A DNA stretch of 26,232 nucleotides from JBDRLV01 sp043812755 (GCA_043812755.1 JBDRLV010000055.1:1-26232), one strand, 5' to 3'. Counted from the stretch's first letter, positions 16,124-24,146 are shown. Notes: a model not told the origin generated them from the letters alone. A program made the numbers and translations.

Positions 16124-16200
16124 TGGTAGCTGGGGTGGGAATTGAACCCACGACCTCGGGCTTATGAGTCCCGCGCTCTAACCAACTGAGCTACCCAGCC
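16124..16200 (-). tRNA. tRNA with CAT anticodon: elongator tRNA-Met, or tRNA-Ile(CAU) modified by TilS
   Basis: A 77-nt cloverleaf with encoded CCA: acceptor GGCTGGG/CCCAGCT, D-arm AGCTCAGTTGGTTAGAGC, anticodon loop CTCATAA, T-arm GTGGGTTCAATTCCCAC. The acceptor starts with a G1-U72 wobble pair. Sequence alone does not separate elongator Met from lysidine-modified Ile. The initiator is ruled out by the paired acceptor end and the absence of the three G-C anticodon-stem pairs in initiator form. Confidence 0.93.
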
Positions 16201-16290
16201 ATGTATTATTTTCTCAGTAGCGAAGTTGGTTTTACCAACTGCCTGCCCACCGAAGCTACGTAGTAGCGAAGGTGGGAGCTACCCAGCCAT
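16188..16290. repeat. 15-bp duplication of a tRNA 5' end flanking a 73-bp hairpin insertion
   Basis: GAGCTACCCAGCCAT occurs at 16188-16202 (tRNA 5' end plus two leader bases) and again at 16276-16290. The 73 bp between (16203-16275) hold hairpins AGTTGGT/ACCAACT (16224-16240) and CCCACC-GAA-GCTAC/GTAGC-GAA-GGTGGG (16246-16276). This layout fits a small mobile hairpin element with a 15-bp target duplication. Confidence 0.65.
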
Positions 16291-16339
16291 TTGTTTAAAA
16301 ACAAGTCCTATTGATCCAACATGACTCATTCGTGCCAAA

Positions 16340-16368
16340 ATAATAACAAATTCTAACAAAAATGACAA
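16340..16368 (-). promoter_or_regulatory. Promoter of the CAT tRNA at 16124-16200
   Basis: On the minus strand TTGTCA (16363-16368), 17-bp spacer, TATTAT (16340-16345). The start point near 16333 lies beyond the hairpin insertion, so the insertion would be transcribed as a tRNA leader of about 130 nt. Confidence 0.6.
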
Positions 16369-16376
16369 GCCACCTA

Positions 16377-16403
16377 TAGACAATTCCTCCAAAATGTTAT
16401 ACT
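16377..16403 (+). promoter_or_regulatory. Putative tRNA-Leu promoter
   Basis: TAGACA (16377-16382) and TATACT (16398-16403), 15 bp apart. The alternative -10 TACTAT (16400-16405) gives 17 bp. The tRNA begins at 16417. Confidence 0.45.
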
Positions 16404-16416
16404 ATATCGCACACAT

Positions 16417-16502
16417 GCCGATGTGGCGGAACTGGTATACGCGCACGACTCAAAATCGTGTGGGCTTTGCTCGTGTGGGTTCGATTCCCACCATCGGCAC
16501 CA
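16417..16502 (+). tRNA. tRNA-Leu (CAA)
   Basis: An 86-nt class II tRNA with a long variable arm (TGGGCTTTGCTCG region), anticodon loop CTCAAAA, acceptor GCCGATG/CATCGGC, T-arm GTGGGTTCGATTCCCAC and encoded CCA. Confidence 0.95.
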
Positions 16503-16558
16503 TCCTAAAGTCCAAAGTTTTTGTAAAGATTCTGTTAAAAGGAAAACAAATTTGTCTT

Positions 16559-16626
16559 GAGGGTTCGGCCAGTCATCCGACTGGCCGGGGGGTCGTATGA
16601 CCCCTCGACTCCCACCATCGGCACCA
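16559..16626 (+). repeat. Duplicated tRNA-Leu 3' end interrupted by a 40-nt two-hairpin insert
   Basis: 16605-16626 matches the tRNA-Leu 3' end (16481-16502) at 21 of 22 positions. Joining GAGGGTTCG (16559-16567) directly to ACTCCCACC... restores 28 nt with only two differences from the tRNA T-arm and acceptor. The intervening 16568-16607 folds into GGCCAGTC/GACTGGCC and GGGGTC/GACCCC hairpins and ends in a repeated TCG. It is either an attachment-site remnant or a partial tRNA copy hit by a hairpin element. Confidence 0.7.
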
Positions 16627-16630
16627 AATG

Positions 16631-16639
16631 TGATATAAT
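16631..16639 (+). promoter_or_regulatory. Extended -10 promoter of the 16647 gene
   Basis: TGATATAAT is a perfect extended -10. The start point near 16646 abuts the ATG at 16647 (leaderless). No convincing -35 is seen. Confidence 0.5.
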
Positions 16640-16646
16640 ATTATTA

Positions 16647-17111
16647 ATGACACTGACAACACATGCAACAATAGGAGCGGTAATAGGCCGGGCAACAGGA
16701 AACCCACTGCTTGCTTTTTTTATTGGTTTTATTTCTCACTTTATTTTTGACATAATTCCACATGGCGATTCAAAACTTGCAAAAGACTACTATGTATTAA
16801 AAAAGAAAAAGAAAAAAGCATTCGCATTTGTTACAATAGATGGTGTTATTGCATTGTTCTTGGTGTTAATACTTGCAAATATTAAAGATATTGTTGATAT
16901 TCGATTATACACATGGGGTGTTGTTGGCGCTGTACTTCCAGATTTACTTGTTGGTCTCAATGACATTACAAAAACAAAATTTCTCAAAAAATTCCATAAA
17001 CTTCATTTTTATTTTCACAATCTTGCAACAAATAAAATCGGCGATGTCTCATTTAAATTTAGCCTCACTTGTCAAATTATTTTAATTGTTATACTTCAAT
17101 CTTTTATATAA
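16647..17111 (+). CDS. Small membrane protein resembling the YdjM-type metal-dependent hydrolase superfamily
   Basis: The 154-aa protein has about four hydrophobic helices (roughly 8-42, 66-86, 93-110, 138-153). It has conserved-looking polar positions inside them: TTHATIGAVIG, the SHFIFDIIPHGD motif, PDLLVGLND and FHKLHFYFHN. The H...SHxxxDxxPH...PD...H pattern resembles the membrane-bound YdjM-type (PF04307-like) family, whose activity is poorly known. The ATG at 16647 is chosen because it sits right after the promoter; the frame extends upstream to a TTG at 16557 but runs through the tRNA-Leu duplication. It converges with the glycosyltransferase gene. Confidence 0.7.
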   Translation: MTLTTHATIGAVIGRATGNPLLAFFIGFISHFIFDIIPHGDSKLAKDYYVLKKKKKKAFAFVTIDGVIALFLVLILANIKDIVDIRLYTWGVVGAVLPDLLVGLNDITKTKFLKKFHKLHFYFHNLATNKIGDVSFKFSLTCQIILIVILQSFI

Positions 17112-17114
17112 AAA

Positions 17115-17152
17115 AGAAAACACTGTCTATAAAATCCTATAAGAGTGTTTTT
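17115..17152. terminator. Bidirectional terminator between convergent genes
   Basis: AAAACACT (17117-17124) pairs with AGTGTTTT (17144-17151), with inner TATA/TATA pairing and T-runs on both strands. Confidence 0.6.
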
Positions 17153-17157
17153 TATTT

Positions 17158-18312
17158 CTAACTTTTTAATCCCTCAATAATCTCAAGCGTTTGTTTTGCT
17201 GATTTTTGCCAAGTAAATTGTTTGGCACGTTTTATCCCAGCATCCCTGAGTAGCCTTGTCCCCTCTGGCACTAATAGACATTGGGCTATTGCCAAAGACA
17301 TTTGATCTTCATCATCAGGATTAACATACATAACAGCATCTCCACCTATCTCTGCAAGCGCGCCTTTTGATGAACAAATAACTGGAGTGTAGCATGCCAT
17401 TGCTTCAAGTACTGGAAGACCAAACCCCTCCTCTTGTGACGGATAGAACAATATATCAGCGCAAGAAACCAATGCCCATTTTTCCGCCTCACTTACAACA
17501 CCAACATATGACACAACACTGTGTCCAACCTGCGCTTTCCATTTTCCATTGACCTCAAGAAGCTTGTTTTGAATTTCATCTGTCTTCCACCCCATTTTCC
17601 CAGCTATTACAAATTTTGTTGTGAGCCGATTGTCAGGTTTTGAATCTAGAAATCGATCAAAAGCACCAATTGCTTTTACCAAATTTTTTCGTGGCTCAAC
17701 TGTACCAATAAATAATATTGTATTTTGTACAAGATTAAATTTTTTAAGACATGCGTCATCAATTTTATTAGGCAAATCAACACCTTCGTGTACAACAAAA
17801 ATTTCTTTTTCTATTTCTGGAAAAACACGAAGCAATTGATCTTTTGTTGCATTTGAAACAGCAATTAGAGCATCTGCACGTTTTATTGTTTGAGGAACAA
17901 TGTATTTGGCTGAAATATGCCCAGATGCAGATTCAGGAAACCAATCAGGATGTTCATAAATCGAGGCGTCGTGGATTGTGACAACAGTTTTTGTACTACA
18001 CATAAACGGCATCTGACCGTATGGACAAAATAAAACATCTATTTTTTTCATCTTAAGCCAAAGCGGATACAAAACATGATGTGAGATAAATGGAATTCGC
18101 TTTGGCATCCTTGAAATTTTTCCAACAGCTTTTCCTGATAACAATTCATGCTCCAAGTGCCTTGGGAAATAATCAGGGACCTGAATATAAAAATCGTGCC
18201 CTGAATCACAATGCAACATAGAAAAAATCATCGACCACGTATAGTGCTCGATGCCAGCTCCAAATCCACCTGATCGATCGCATATTGTTGAACCGTCTAT
18301 TGCTATTCTCAT
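17158..18312 (-). CDS. Glycosyltransferase family 4 (GT-B fold)
   Basis: Transfers a sugar from an activated donor, probably for surface polysaccharide or glycolipid. The protein is 384 aa from the ATG at 18310-18312 (MRIAIDG, the usual GT4 beginning); a TTG nine codons upstream is less likely. Seen: the glycine-rich acceptor loop (GGFGAGIEHYTW), VVTIHDASIYEHPDWFP, ADALIAVSNATKDQLLRVFP, FIGTVEPRKNL at the start of the donor domain, and the E-x7-E motif EEGFGLPVLEA that holds the nucleotide-sugar. It is the last gene of the asnS-led minus-strand cluster, 30 nt after the exporter. The sugar and acceptor cannot be inferred. It fits with the LCP ligase in an envelope-glycan role. Confidence 0.93.
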   Translation of the reverse strand: MRIAIDGSTICDRSGGFGAGIEHYTWSMIFSMLHCDSGHDFYIQVPDYFPRHLEHELLSGKAVGKISRMPKRIPFISHHVLYPLWLKMKKIDVLFCPYGQMPFMCSTKTVVTIHDASIYEHPDWFPESASGHISAKYIVPQTIKRADALIAVSNATKDQLLRVFPEIEKEIFVVHEGVDLPNKIDDACLKKFNLVQNTILFIGTVEPRKNLVKAIGAFDRFLDSKPDNRLTTKFVIAGKMGWKTDEIQNKLLEVNGKWKAQVGHSVVSYVGVVSEAEKWALVSCADILFYPSQEEGFGLPVLEAMACYTPVICSSKGALAEIGGDAVMYVNPDDEDQMSLAIAQCLLVPEGTRLLRDAGIKRAKQFTWQKSAKQTLEIIEGLKS

Positions 18313-18342
18313 ATTTGCCTTCAAATCAAATATTACCAAAAA

Positions 18343-18837
18343 TTATGAAAATAAACTAATTCCACTTTGAGTTAATAAAAACACAACTAACCCAGATATT
18401 AACATTCCAACTGTTATGGCAGGAATGCTATATTTTTTTTGAATACCAAATAAGACAGAAATTATGGAACCAGTCCACACACCAGAGCCTGGCAAAGGAA
18501 TAGCAACGAAAATAATCAATACAATACTACCATAACGATCATATCTGTCTTTGTGTTTTTTCTCAAGGTGTAAAAAATATTGATTTAAAATCCTGTCAAA
18601 AAAACGAGATTTTTTTTGCACAAATATTACCAAAAATGGTAGCAAATACAAAATAATAAACATTGGAATAATATTTCCAATATACACCAAAATTAATGCT
18701 GAAATAGGTTGTATATCAAAAACAGTAAGAGCCAAAGGTAAAGATGCGCGTAGCTCAGTCAAAGGCAAAGAAGACAAAATAACCACAGCGAGTTCTGCTG
18801 GAATATTTTGGAAAAAAATTATTAAATTCTCAATCAT
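18343..18837 (-). CDS. Putative small multidrug export family membrane protein (PF06695-type)
   Basis: The 164-aa protein is strongly hydrophobic, with about four membrane segments (roughly 12-30, 40-72, 105-125, 135-158). The signatures PLTELRASLPLAL near the N-terminus and AIPLPGSGVWTGSIISVLFG later match the family named 'putative small multi-drug export protein' (COG2426). The substrate is unproven. It starts 21 nt after the carboxypeptidase stop, with a weak AGAAG upstream of the ATG. Confidence 0.85.
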   Translation of the reverse strand: MIENLIIFFQNIPAELAVVILSSLPLTELRASLPLALTVFDIQPISALILVYIGNIIPMFIILYLLPFLVIFVQKKSRFFDRILNQYFLHLEKKHKDRYDRYGSIVLIIFVAIPLPGSGVWTGSIISVLFGIQKKYSIPAITVGMLISGLVVFLLTQSGISLFS

Positions 18838-18858
18838 ATTATCTTCTTTTTGAACAAC

Positions 18859-19827
18859 CTAACTTTCACTAGGCCACAAAAACACCTTATAAGCCCACGC
18901 AGCCAGTGACTTAACATCATGGAATCGTGAAAAATTTGTTGGCGACCCAAGAGCCACAACAATAATCTCACCTTTTTGATCATGATCAAAAACTGCACCT
19001 AAACTATATCCTGCTTCTGGTAAATATCCAGTCTTCCCACCAACAATATGATAAGGTGGCTGTGAAATAAAAGAATACAACAGTTCGTTTGTGGCCCTCA
19101 TGGTATACACTCTGCCAGACTCACTTGTTACAGATGCCTCTGGCATCTCTGTTGCACCTCGAATCAATTCTTCTTGTAAAACATTGTCGAGCAACTTGGC
19201 CACATCACCAACAACTGAACGATTATCAGCTGACAACCCTGTTTCGTCACTAAATACAGTATGATTCATGCCAAACTCTTTTGCTGTCTCATTCATCTTA
19301 TATATAAATTCCTGATGATCCAATCCAGATAAACGAACCAGAGCTGCTGTTGCAGAATTATCAGAAGCTACAAGACTGGCTGTTAAAAGGTCTCTTGCTT
19401 TAACAGGATCATTCAGACCAATATGCTCTACCCCACCGGAGCGAAAATCTTCTTGTCTAATTTCAACTATGGCATCAAGATCTGGATTTGTTTTTATAAA
19501 AACATATGCACACATCAATTTGGTTATACTACCAATGGCTTGTTGTATGTGTATATTTTTTTGATACAAAACTAATTTGCTTTTTCTATCTAAAATTAAT
19601 ACGCTTTTTGCGTCCGTTATAACTCCCAAGCTCTCTGGTACATATTTTTTTGGAGCAAAAGAAAAATCAATTAATTCATCTTCAACTTCAGTAAGAATAG
19701 TAATTGCATCTTGTGGTGTAAAATAAAAATCATTTCCAAGTGCAACAGCCTCAAGAGCTGCACCATTTATTGGATATAAATTCATTAACCCCCACAACAC
19801 AAAAAACTGAGAAATAAATGCTAACAT
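18859..19827 (-). CDS. D-alanyl-D-alanine carboxypeptidase (peptidase S11, DacA-like)
   Basis: Penicillin-binding enzyme that trims the terminal D-Ala from peptidoglycan stem peptides outside the membrane. Seen in order: a hydrophobic N-terminal signal/anchor (MLAFISQFFVLWGLMNL), an extra region of about 60 residues before the catalytic domain, S-x-x-K as SITK with the catalytic Ser, S-x-N as SDN, and KTG in HIVGGKTGYLPEAGYS. The domain ends soon after, so the C-terminal beta-domain of E. coli DacA is absent. The ATG at 19825-19827 is preferred; the frame also opens at a TTG at 19836. TATTAT at 19838-19843 is a possible close -10. It lies between scpB and the exporter. Confidence 0.93.
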   Translation of the reverse strand: MLAFISQFFVLWGLMNLYPINGAALEAVALGNDFYFTPQDAITILTEVEDELIDFSFAPKKYVPESLGVITDAKSVLILDRKSKLVLYQKNIHIQQAIGSITKLMCAYVFIKTNPDLDAIVEIRQEDFRSGGVEHIGLNDPVKARDLLTASLVASDNSATAALVRLSGLDHQEFIYKMNETAKEFGMNHTVFSDETGLSADNRSVVGDVAKLLDNVLQEELIRGATEMPEASVTSESGRVYTMRATNELLYSFISQPPYHIVGGKTGYLPEAGYSLGAVFDHDQKGEIIVVALGSPTNFSRFHDVKSLAAWAYKVFLWPSES

Positions 19828-19863
19828 ATCTGACAAAATAATAAATTACTTTCCATGAAATAT

Positions 19864-20451
19864 TTATACATCACACTTAACATCACGCGCTTCTAATGAT
19901 GAATCTAAATTCTCAAAAATATTATTATGCATGATTTCAGAAATCTTTTCATCAGTATTTAATCTAGAATATTCTGGTAGTTCTTCAATTGTATGAAGAC
20001 CAAGGTGTTGCATAAAATCTACTGATACAACATAAACAGGTTGCAATCTTTCCTTATCATCCTGCTCAAAAATTAGTCCTCTGATCAATAGATTCCGAAT
20101 AATTAAACTACAGTTAATTCCTCGAATTTGCTCAATTTCAGGCTTTGTTATTGGCCCTCTGTACGCTATGATTGTCAAAGTTTCAAGTTGTGGGCGCGTC
20201 AATTCTCCAGAATTCTCTTGTTTTTGCAAGCTCTTCACAATTTCTGCTTGTGAAGGATTTGTAACAAACTGGAGTCTGTTATCATGTTTAATTAAATGAA
20301 TCCCAGAATCTTCAGTATTGTATCTTTTTTCAATATCCTCTAGGGCCTCATTAAAAACTTCATCAGAAACATCAAGTGTTTTTTTAATAACTGAAATCAA
20401 TACTGGTTTTGAAGCTGCAAATAGAATTGATTCTATAGAGGTTGTTATCAT
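19864..20451 (-). CDS. scpB: Segregation and condensation protein ScpB
   Basis: ScpB is the winged-helix (kite) subunit that dimerises and binds ScpA in the SMC condensin complex. The 195-aa protein has tandem winged-helix domains; the second carries the hallmark LTRPQLETLTIIAYRGPITK followed by PEIEQIRGINCSLIIRNLL. A short acidic tail follows. It is downstream of scpA with a 92-nt gap that contains a short inverted repeat. SMC itself is not in the window. Confidence 0.96.
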   Translation of the reverse strand: MITTSIESILFAASKPVLISVIKKTLDVSDEVFNEALEDIEKRYNTEDSGIHLIKHDNRLQFVTNPSQAEIVKSLQKQENSGELTRPQLETLTIIAYRGPITKPEIEQIRGINCSLIIRNLLIRGLIFEQDDKERLQPVYVVSVDFMQHLGLHTIEELPEYSRLNTDEKISEIMHNNIFENLDSSLEARDVKCDV

Positions 20452-20487
20452 ATTTTGGATCGATTACTAGGATTGTTGGATGGATAA

Positions 20488-20539
20488 TTGTTAAATGGTT
20501 GTACGATTTAAAACATACCAATAATCAGCCATTTAACAA
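20488..20539. repeat. Inverted repeat between scpA and scpB
   Basis: TTGTTAAATGG (20488-20498) and CCATTTAACAA (20529-20539) form an 11-bp perfect stem with a 30-nt loop. There is no T-run, so it is not a terminator. Confidence 0.6.
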
Positions 20540-20543
20540 CTAA

Positions 20544-21239
20544 TTACTCAATGTGTTTAATCATAATGTCATCAAATCGGTCTTGTTGCATAACATGAAT
20601 TGTTTTTTGTTTTACCAATTCAAGCAGGGCCAAAAAACTCGTTACTACTTCAACTTTTGTCTTCGCTCCTTTTATTACATCACGAAACGACATTCTAGAT
20701 CTTTCCAGTAATGCTTCTCTGATATGGTTTATTCTCTCCTGTACAGAAACAATACGCTCAACAGAAGCGCGCTGAAGTTCAAAGAACGGCTCGAGTTTCT
20801 TTAATAGCCCACCAAACGCGATATGTAAAACATTTGCATCCACTTCTTTTGGTGGTTGAAATTCTACAGATTTAATAACAAAAGGTTTTTGTCTTGGAAA
20901 CATCTCTGTTTGAGAATCAAAAATCTTTTGTATTATTTTTGAAGCTTCAATAAATTCCCTATACATTTTCAACTGATCTGCTAGATCTGGCCCTTCTTCC
21001 TCATCTTCAATTGGCAAAGGTAAAATCGCCCTTGATTTGATTAATAAAAGCTTTGTAGCAACAATCAAAAAATCAGCCAATTCCTCTGGCAAAGTATTAT
21101 TCTCATTTATATGCCGTAAATAATCCTCTGTTACCTTTGCCAGAGCAATGTCTGTAATTGGCAAGTCCTCTTTTTCAATTAGTTCCAACAACAAATCAAG
21201 GGGGCCTGAAAATTTTTGCATTGATACCTCAAACTGCAT
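20544..21239 (-). CDS. scpA: Segregation and condensation protein ScpA (kleisin)
   Basis: The kleisin bridges SMC heads and binds ScpB. The 231-aa protein has the N-terminal SMC-binding helix block with FSGPLDLLLELIEKEDLPI, then EELADFLIVATKLLLIKSRAILP, an acidic linker (EDEEEGPD), and the C-terminal winged helix ending in VVTSFLALLELVKQKTIHVMQQ. It starts 1 nt after the aspS stop, so it is in the same operon and probably translationally coupled. Confidence 0.96.
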   Translation of the reverse strand: MQFEVSMQKFSGPLDLLLELIEKEDLPITDIALAKVTEDYLRHINENNTLPEELADFLIVATKLLLIKSRAILPLPIEDEEEGPDLADQLKMYREFIEASKIIQKIFDSQTEMFPRQKPFVIKSVEFQPPKEVDANVLHIAFGGLLKKLEPFFELQRASVERIVSVQERINHIREALLERSRMSFRDVIKGAKTKVEVVTSFLALLELVKQKTIHVMQQDRFDDIMIKHIE

Positions 21240-21240
21240 G

Positions 21241-22662
21241 CTATTTATTTTTTATCTCTATCCCAAGTTCTTTCAACTGACCTGGGCTTACTTGTGATGG
21301 AGCATCCATTAATGGATCTCGTGCATCTCCCATTAAAGGAAAAGCAATTACCTCACGAATATTATTCTCACCAGCAAGAATTGACACAAGCCTATCAAAC
21401 CCAGGAGCAACTCCACCGTGGGGTGGAACTCCATACTCAAATGCCTCAAGCATGTGTCCAAACTGCTCTTTTTGCTCATCTGAAAATCCTATTAGATCAA
21501 AAATCTTTGCTTGAAGTTCAGGATCATGAATCCTGATTGATCCCCCACCAACTTCTATTCCATTGAGAACCAAATCATGCTGGTATGAACGGACCTTCAA
21601 AGGTTCCGAATCAAGCATGGCAATATCTTCTTCTTTTGGAGCTGTAAACATGTGATGTGATGGTGCGAGCTTATCTCCTGCTCCATGAAAATGATCATCC
21701 TCGCTCTGCTCTACAAATAAAGGGAAATTAACAACCCAAGCAAATGCAAGTTCATTAGGATCATTCTTGTCATTTCGAAGATCAGGTTTATCAGTGCCAT
21801 ACTTTTCCATTACCTCAGAATAATTAAGTTTAGGCCAAGGTTCTTGCATGATCTTTTTCTCAGGAAATAATTCCTGAACCATTTTTGTAAACATTTTCTC
21901 AACAAGCTCTAGAATCTCATCCTGGCTCATAAACGACATTTCCATATCAATCTGATAGAACTCACCAGGAGAACGATCAGCACGCGCATCTTCATCACGA
22001 AAGCAGGGTGAGATCTGAAAGTACCTTTCAATGCCTGCAACCATTAACAATTGCTTATATTGCTGTGGGCTTTGTGGAAGAGCAAAAAACTTCCCAGGAA
22101 ACTTGCGCGATGGCACAAGATAATCCCTAGCTCCTTCAGGGGTTGATTTTGTGAGAATTGGAGTTTGCACCTCAGTGAAATTTTCATTATGCAAGTAGTT
22201 GCGCACAAAATGAAATACCATCTGGCGCATTTCAATGTTCTTTTTCATTCGACTTGAGCGCAAATCAAGATATCTGTACTTTAATCTAAGCTCTTCATTA
22301 ATTCCCTTCGTATCTTTATCAATCTCAAAAGGTGGAGTTTTAGCCTCACTCAAAATGCTAATTTTCCCAACTGCAATTTCCACTATTCCTGTTTCTATAT
22401 CAGGATTAATTGATTTTGCATTTCTCTTTTGAACAACTCCTTCAACCTGAAGGACATACTCAGGTCTTACCTTATCAATAATTTGCGAAACTACCTCATC
22501 AAGATCTGGTTTATAAAAAACCAATTGAATAAGCCCTGTTTTGTCGCGCAAATCAACAAAAATCAATTTGTCCCCCATTCGTCTGATTGAATGAGCCCAA
22601 CCACACAGTCGAACTATCTCCCCCTCTTTTGTTAATGTTTCAGTGTTCCAAATTCTTTTCAT
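21241..22662 (-). CDS. aspS: Aspartyl-tRNA synthetase lacking the bacterial GAD insertion
   Basis: Class II synthetase charging tRNA-Asp. The 473-aa protein has an OB-fold anticodon-binding domain (1-105), motif 1 region (FTEVQTPILTKSTPEGARD), motif 2 (FRDEDARADRSPGEFYQIDMEM) and motif 3 (GVAPGFDRLV). After YGTDKPDLR, where bacterial AspRS usually has the GAD domain of over 100 residues, the sequence goes almost directly to LAFAWVVNFPLF, so the insertion is missing. This explains the length against about 590 aa. With asnS just upstream (25 nt), a discriminating AspRS would be enough. Confidence 0.96.
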   Translation of the reverse strand: MKRIWNTETLTKEGEIVRLCGWAHSIRRMGDKLIFVDLRDKTGLIQLVFYKPDLDEVVSQIIDKVRPEYVLQVEGVVQKRNAKSINPDIETGIVEIAVGKISILSEAKTPPFEIDKDTKGINEELRLKYRYLDLRSSRMKKNIEMRQMVFHFVRNYLHNENFTEVQTPILTKSTPEGARDYLVPSRKFPGKFFALPQSPQQYKQLLMVAGIERYFQISPCFRDEDARADRSPGEFYQIDMEMSFMSQDEILELVEKMFTKMVQELFPEKKIMQEPWPKLNYSEVMEKYGTDKPDLRNDKNDPNELAFAWVVNFPLFVEQSEDDHFHGAGDKLAPSHHMFTAPKEEDIAMLDSEPLKVRSYQHDLVLNGIEVGGGSIRIHDPELQAKIFDLIGFSDEQKEQFGHMLEAFEYGVPPHGGVAPGFDRLVSILAGENNIREVIAFPLMGDARDPLMDAPSQVSPGQLKELGIEIKNK

Positions 22663-22687
22663 ATTTATAATCCATTGATTATTAAAT

Positions 22688-23983
22688 CTATGGTCTAAGT
22701 CTATTTATTAAACGTGGAAACGGAATTGTTTCCCGCACATGATGCAAACCGCAAATCCATCCCACAATACGCTCAAGCCCAAAACCAAATCCGCTGTGGG
22801 GCACAGAACCATACTTCCGAAGATCCAAGTACCATTCAAAATCTGCTTCAGGAAGCTTGTGCTCACGAATACGCTCAAGCAAAGTGTTAAAATTATCCTC
22901 GCGCTGACTCCCTCCAATGATCTCTCCAAACCCCTCAGGCGCGAGCAGATCATTATTCAGTGCGAGCCCTGGATCGTCAGTATCACGCTTCATATAAAAA
23001 GCTTTTATCTCAACAGGATATTTTTCTACAAAAAGAGGTGAATCAAATTCCTTTGATAAAATTGTTTCGTCATCTGCTCCAAGATCATCACGATCCCCAA
23101 TATCACTTCCAAGCTCGCGTAGTTTTGCAATTGCCTGAGCGTGCGTCATGCGTGTAAACGGAGCGTGTACTTTTTCCAAAGCAAAAACATCACGCTCAAG
23201 TATTTTAAGCTCATTCTGATTCTGACCCAACACCTCCTTTACAATCCGACAAATAATCTCTTCTTGAGTCTTCATGTTCTGTTCATGATCTGCAAAAGCT
23301 ACCTCAGCATCCATCATCCAAAACTCTGTAAGATGACGTCGTGTTTTTGATTTCTCTGCACGAAAAACCGGACCAAAATCAAAACACTTACCATGACTCA
23401 TAATTGCAGCTTCAAGATACAACTGGCCGGTTTGCGCAAGATAAGCTTTGTCATCTTCAAAATAATCAATTTCAAAAAGTTCAGTTGTACCTTCACAGGC
23501 ATTTGAAGTAAGAATTGGTGTGTCAATTTTTATAAATCCGTTTTCATTTAGATAAGCAAATGTTGCATTAATGATAGTGTTACGAACACGCATTATAGCC
23601 CATTGTTTTTCACTGCGTAGCCAAAGATGTCGATTGTCAAGAAGAAAATCAGGACCATGTTCCTTTTTTGAAATCGGATACCCTTCAGGAGCAAGGCTGA
23701 CAATCTCAACGCTCTTGCCTTCTAATTCAAATCCAGACGGAGCGCGTGGCTCTTCTTTGACGATTCCCTCAACCACAACTGAAGATTCAATTGTTAAGCT
23801 TTGAAGAGTCTCCCACTGTTCTTCAGAAAGATTGGCTTTTTCATATACAACCTGAACTCGTCCAGTGCCATCACGAAACTGCAAAAAGAAAATTTTTCCG
23901 CTTGAGCGGAAGTTATAAACCCAGCCTTTGAGGGTAATTTGTTGCCCTGTTTGGCCACTTATTTGTGATACTGATTCTGACAT
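22688..23983 (-). CDS. asnS: Asparaginyl-tRNA synthetase
   Basis: Class II synthetase charging tRNA-Asn directly. The 431-aa protein has an OB fold (LKGWVYNFRSSGKIFFLQFRDG), motif 1 (FIKIDTPILTSNACEGTTELFEI), motif 2 (FRAEKSKTRRHLTEFWMMDAEVAF), GEIIGGSQRE and motif 3 (GFGFGLERIV). WYLDLRKYGSVPHSGFG favours AsnRS over archaeal-type AspRS, which usually has a different residue pattern before YG-x-PPH. It heads the minus-strand cluster with a clear promoter at 23995-24023 and no SD. Confidence 0.93.
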   Translation of the reverse strand: MSESVSQISGQTGQQITLKGWVYNFRSSGKIFFLQFRDGTGRVQVVYEKANLSEEQWETLQSLTIESSVVVEGIVKEEPRAPSGFELEGKSVEIVSLAPEGYPISKKEHGPDFLLDNRHLWLRSEKQWAIMRVRNTIINATFAYLNENGFIKIDTPILTSNACEGTTELFEIDYFEDDKAYLAQTGQLYLEAAIMSHGKCFDFGPVFRAEKSKTRRHLTEFWMMDAEVAFADHEQNMKTQEEIICRIVKEVLGQNQNELKILERDVFALEKVHAPFTRMTHAQAIAKLRELGSDIGDRDDLGADDETILSKEFDSPLFVEKYPVEIKAFYMKRDTDDPGLALNNDLLAPEGFGEIIGGSQREDNFNTLLERIREHKLPEADFEWYLDLRKYGSVPHSGFGFGLERIVGWICGLHHVRETIPFPRLINRLRP

Positions 23984-23994
23984 AATTCTTCACT

Positions 23995-24023
23995 ATTTTA
24001 GCGTTTTTCCCCGTCATTTACAA
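23995..24023 (-). promoter_or_regulatory. asnS promoter
   Basis: On the minus strand TTGTAA (24018-24023), 17-bp spacer, TAAAAT (23995-24000). The start point near 23988 leaves about 4-5 nt before the ATG. Confidence 0.6.
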
Positions 24024-24060
24024 GAGACCTGTTATAAACTCCCGATTTTGAGTAAAATGG

Positions 24061-24089
24061 TTGACAAACACGCAATAATGTGATAATCT
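24061..24089 (+). promoter_or_regulatory. Promoter of lipoprotein gene 24147
   Basis: Perfect TTGACA (24061-24066), 17-bp spacer ending in TGA, then TAATCT (24084-24089). The TGATA element sits at the same distance from TTGACA as in the promoter at 25905. The leader is about 50 nt. Confidence 0.65.
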
Positions 24090-24132
24090 TGCGCGTTGGC
24101 ATTAACCCTAAATCGTGTGGTGCTCACATGTT

Positions 24133-24140
24133 AAAGGAGA
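24133..24140 (+). promoter_or_regulatory. Shine-Dalgarno sequence deciding a GTG start
   Basis: AAAGGAGA, about 6 nt before GTG at 24147. It supports GTG as the true start, since no ATG lies in a suitable place. Confidence 0.8.
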
Positions 24141-24146
24141 TAGAAA

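Noticed and set aside
16394..16600. 68-codon plus-strand frame
   Set aside because: It overlaps tRNA-Leu and the duplicated tRNA fragment completely.
16557..16646. TTG-started extension of the 16647 membrane protein
   Set aside because: It would translate the tRNA-Leu remnant; the ATG at 16647 directly follows an extended -10 promoter.
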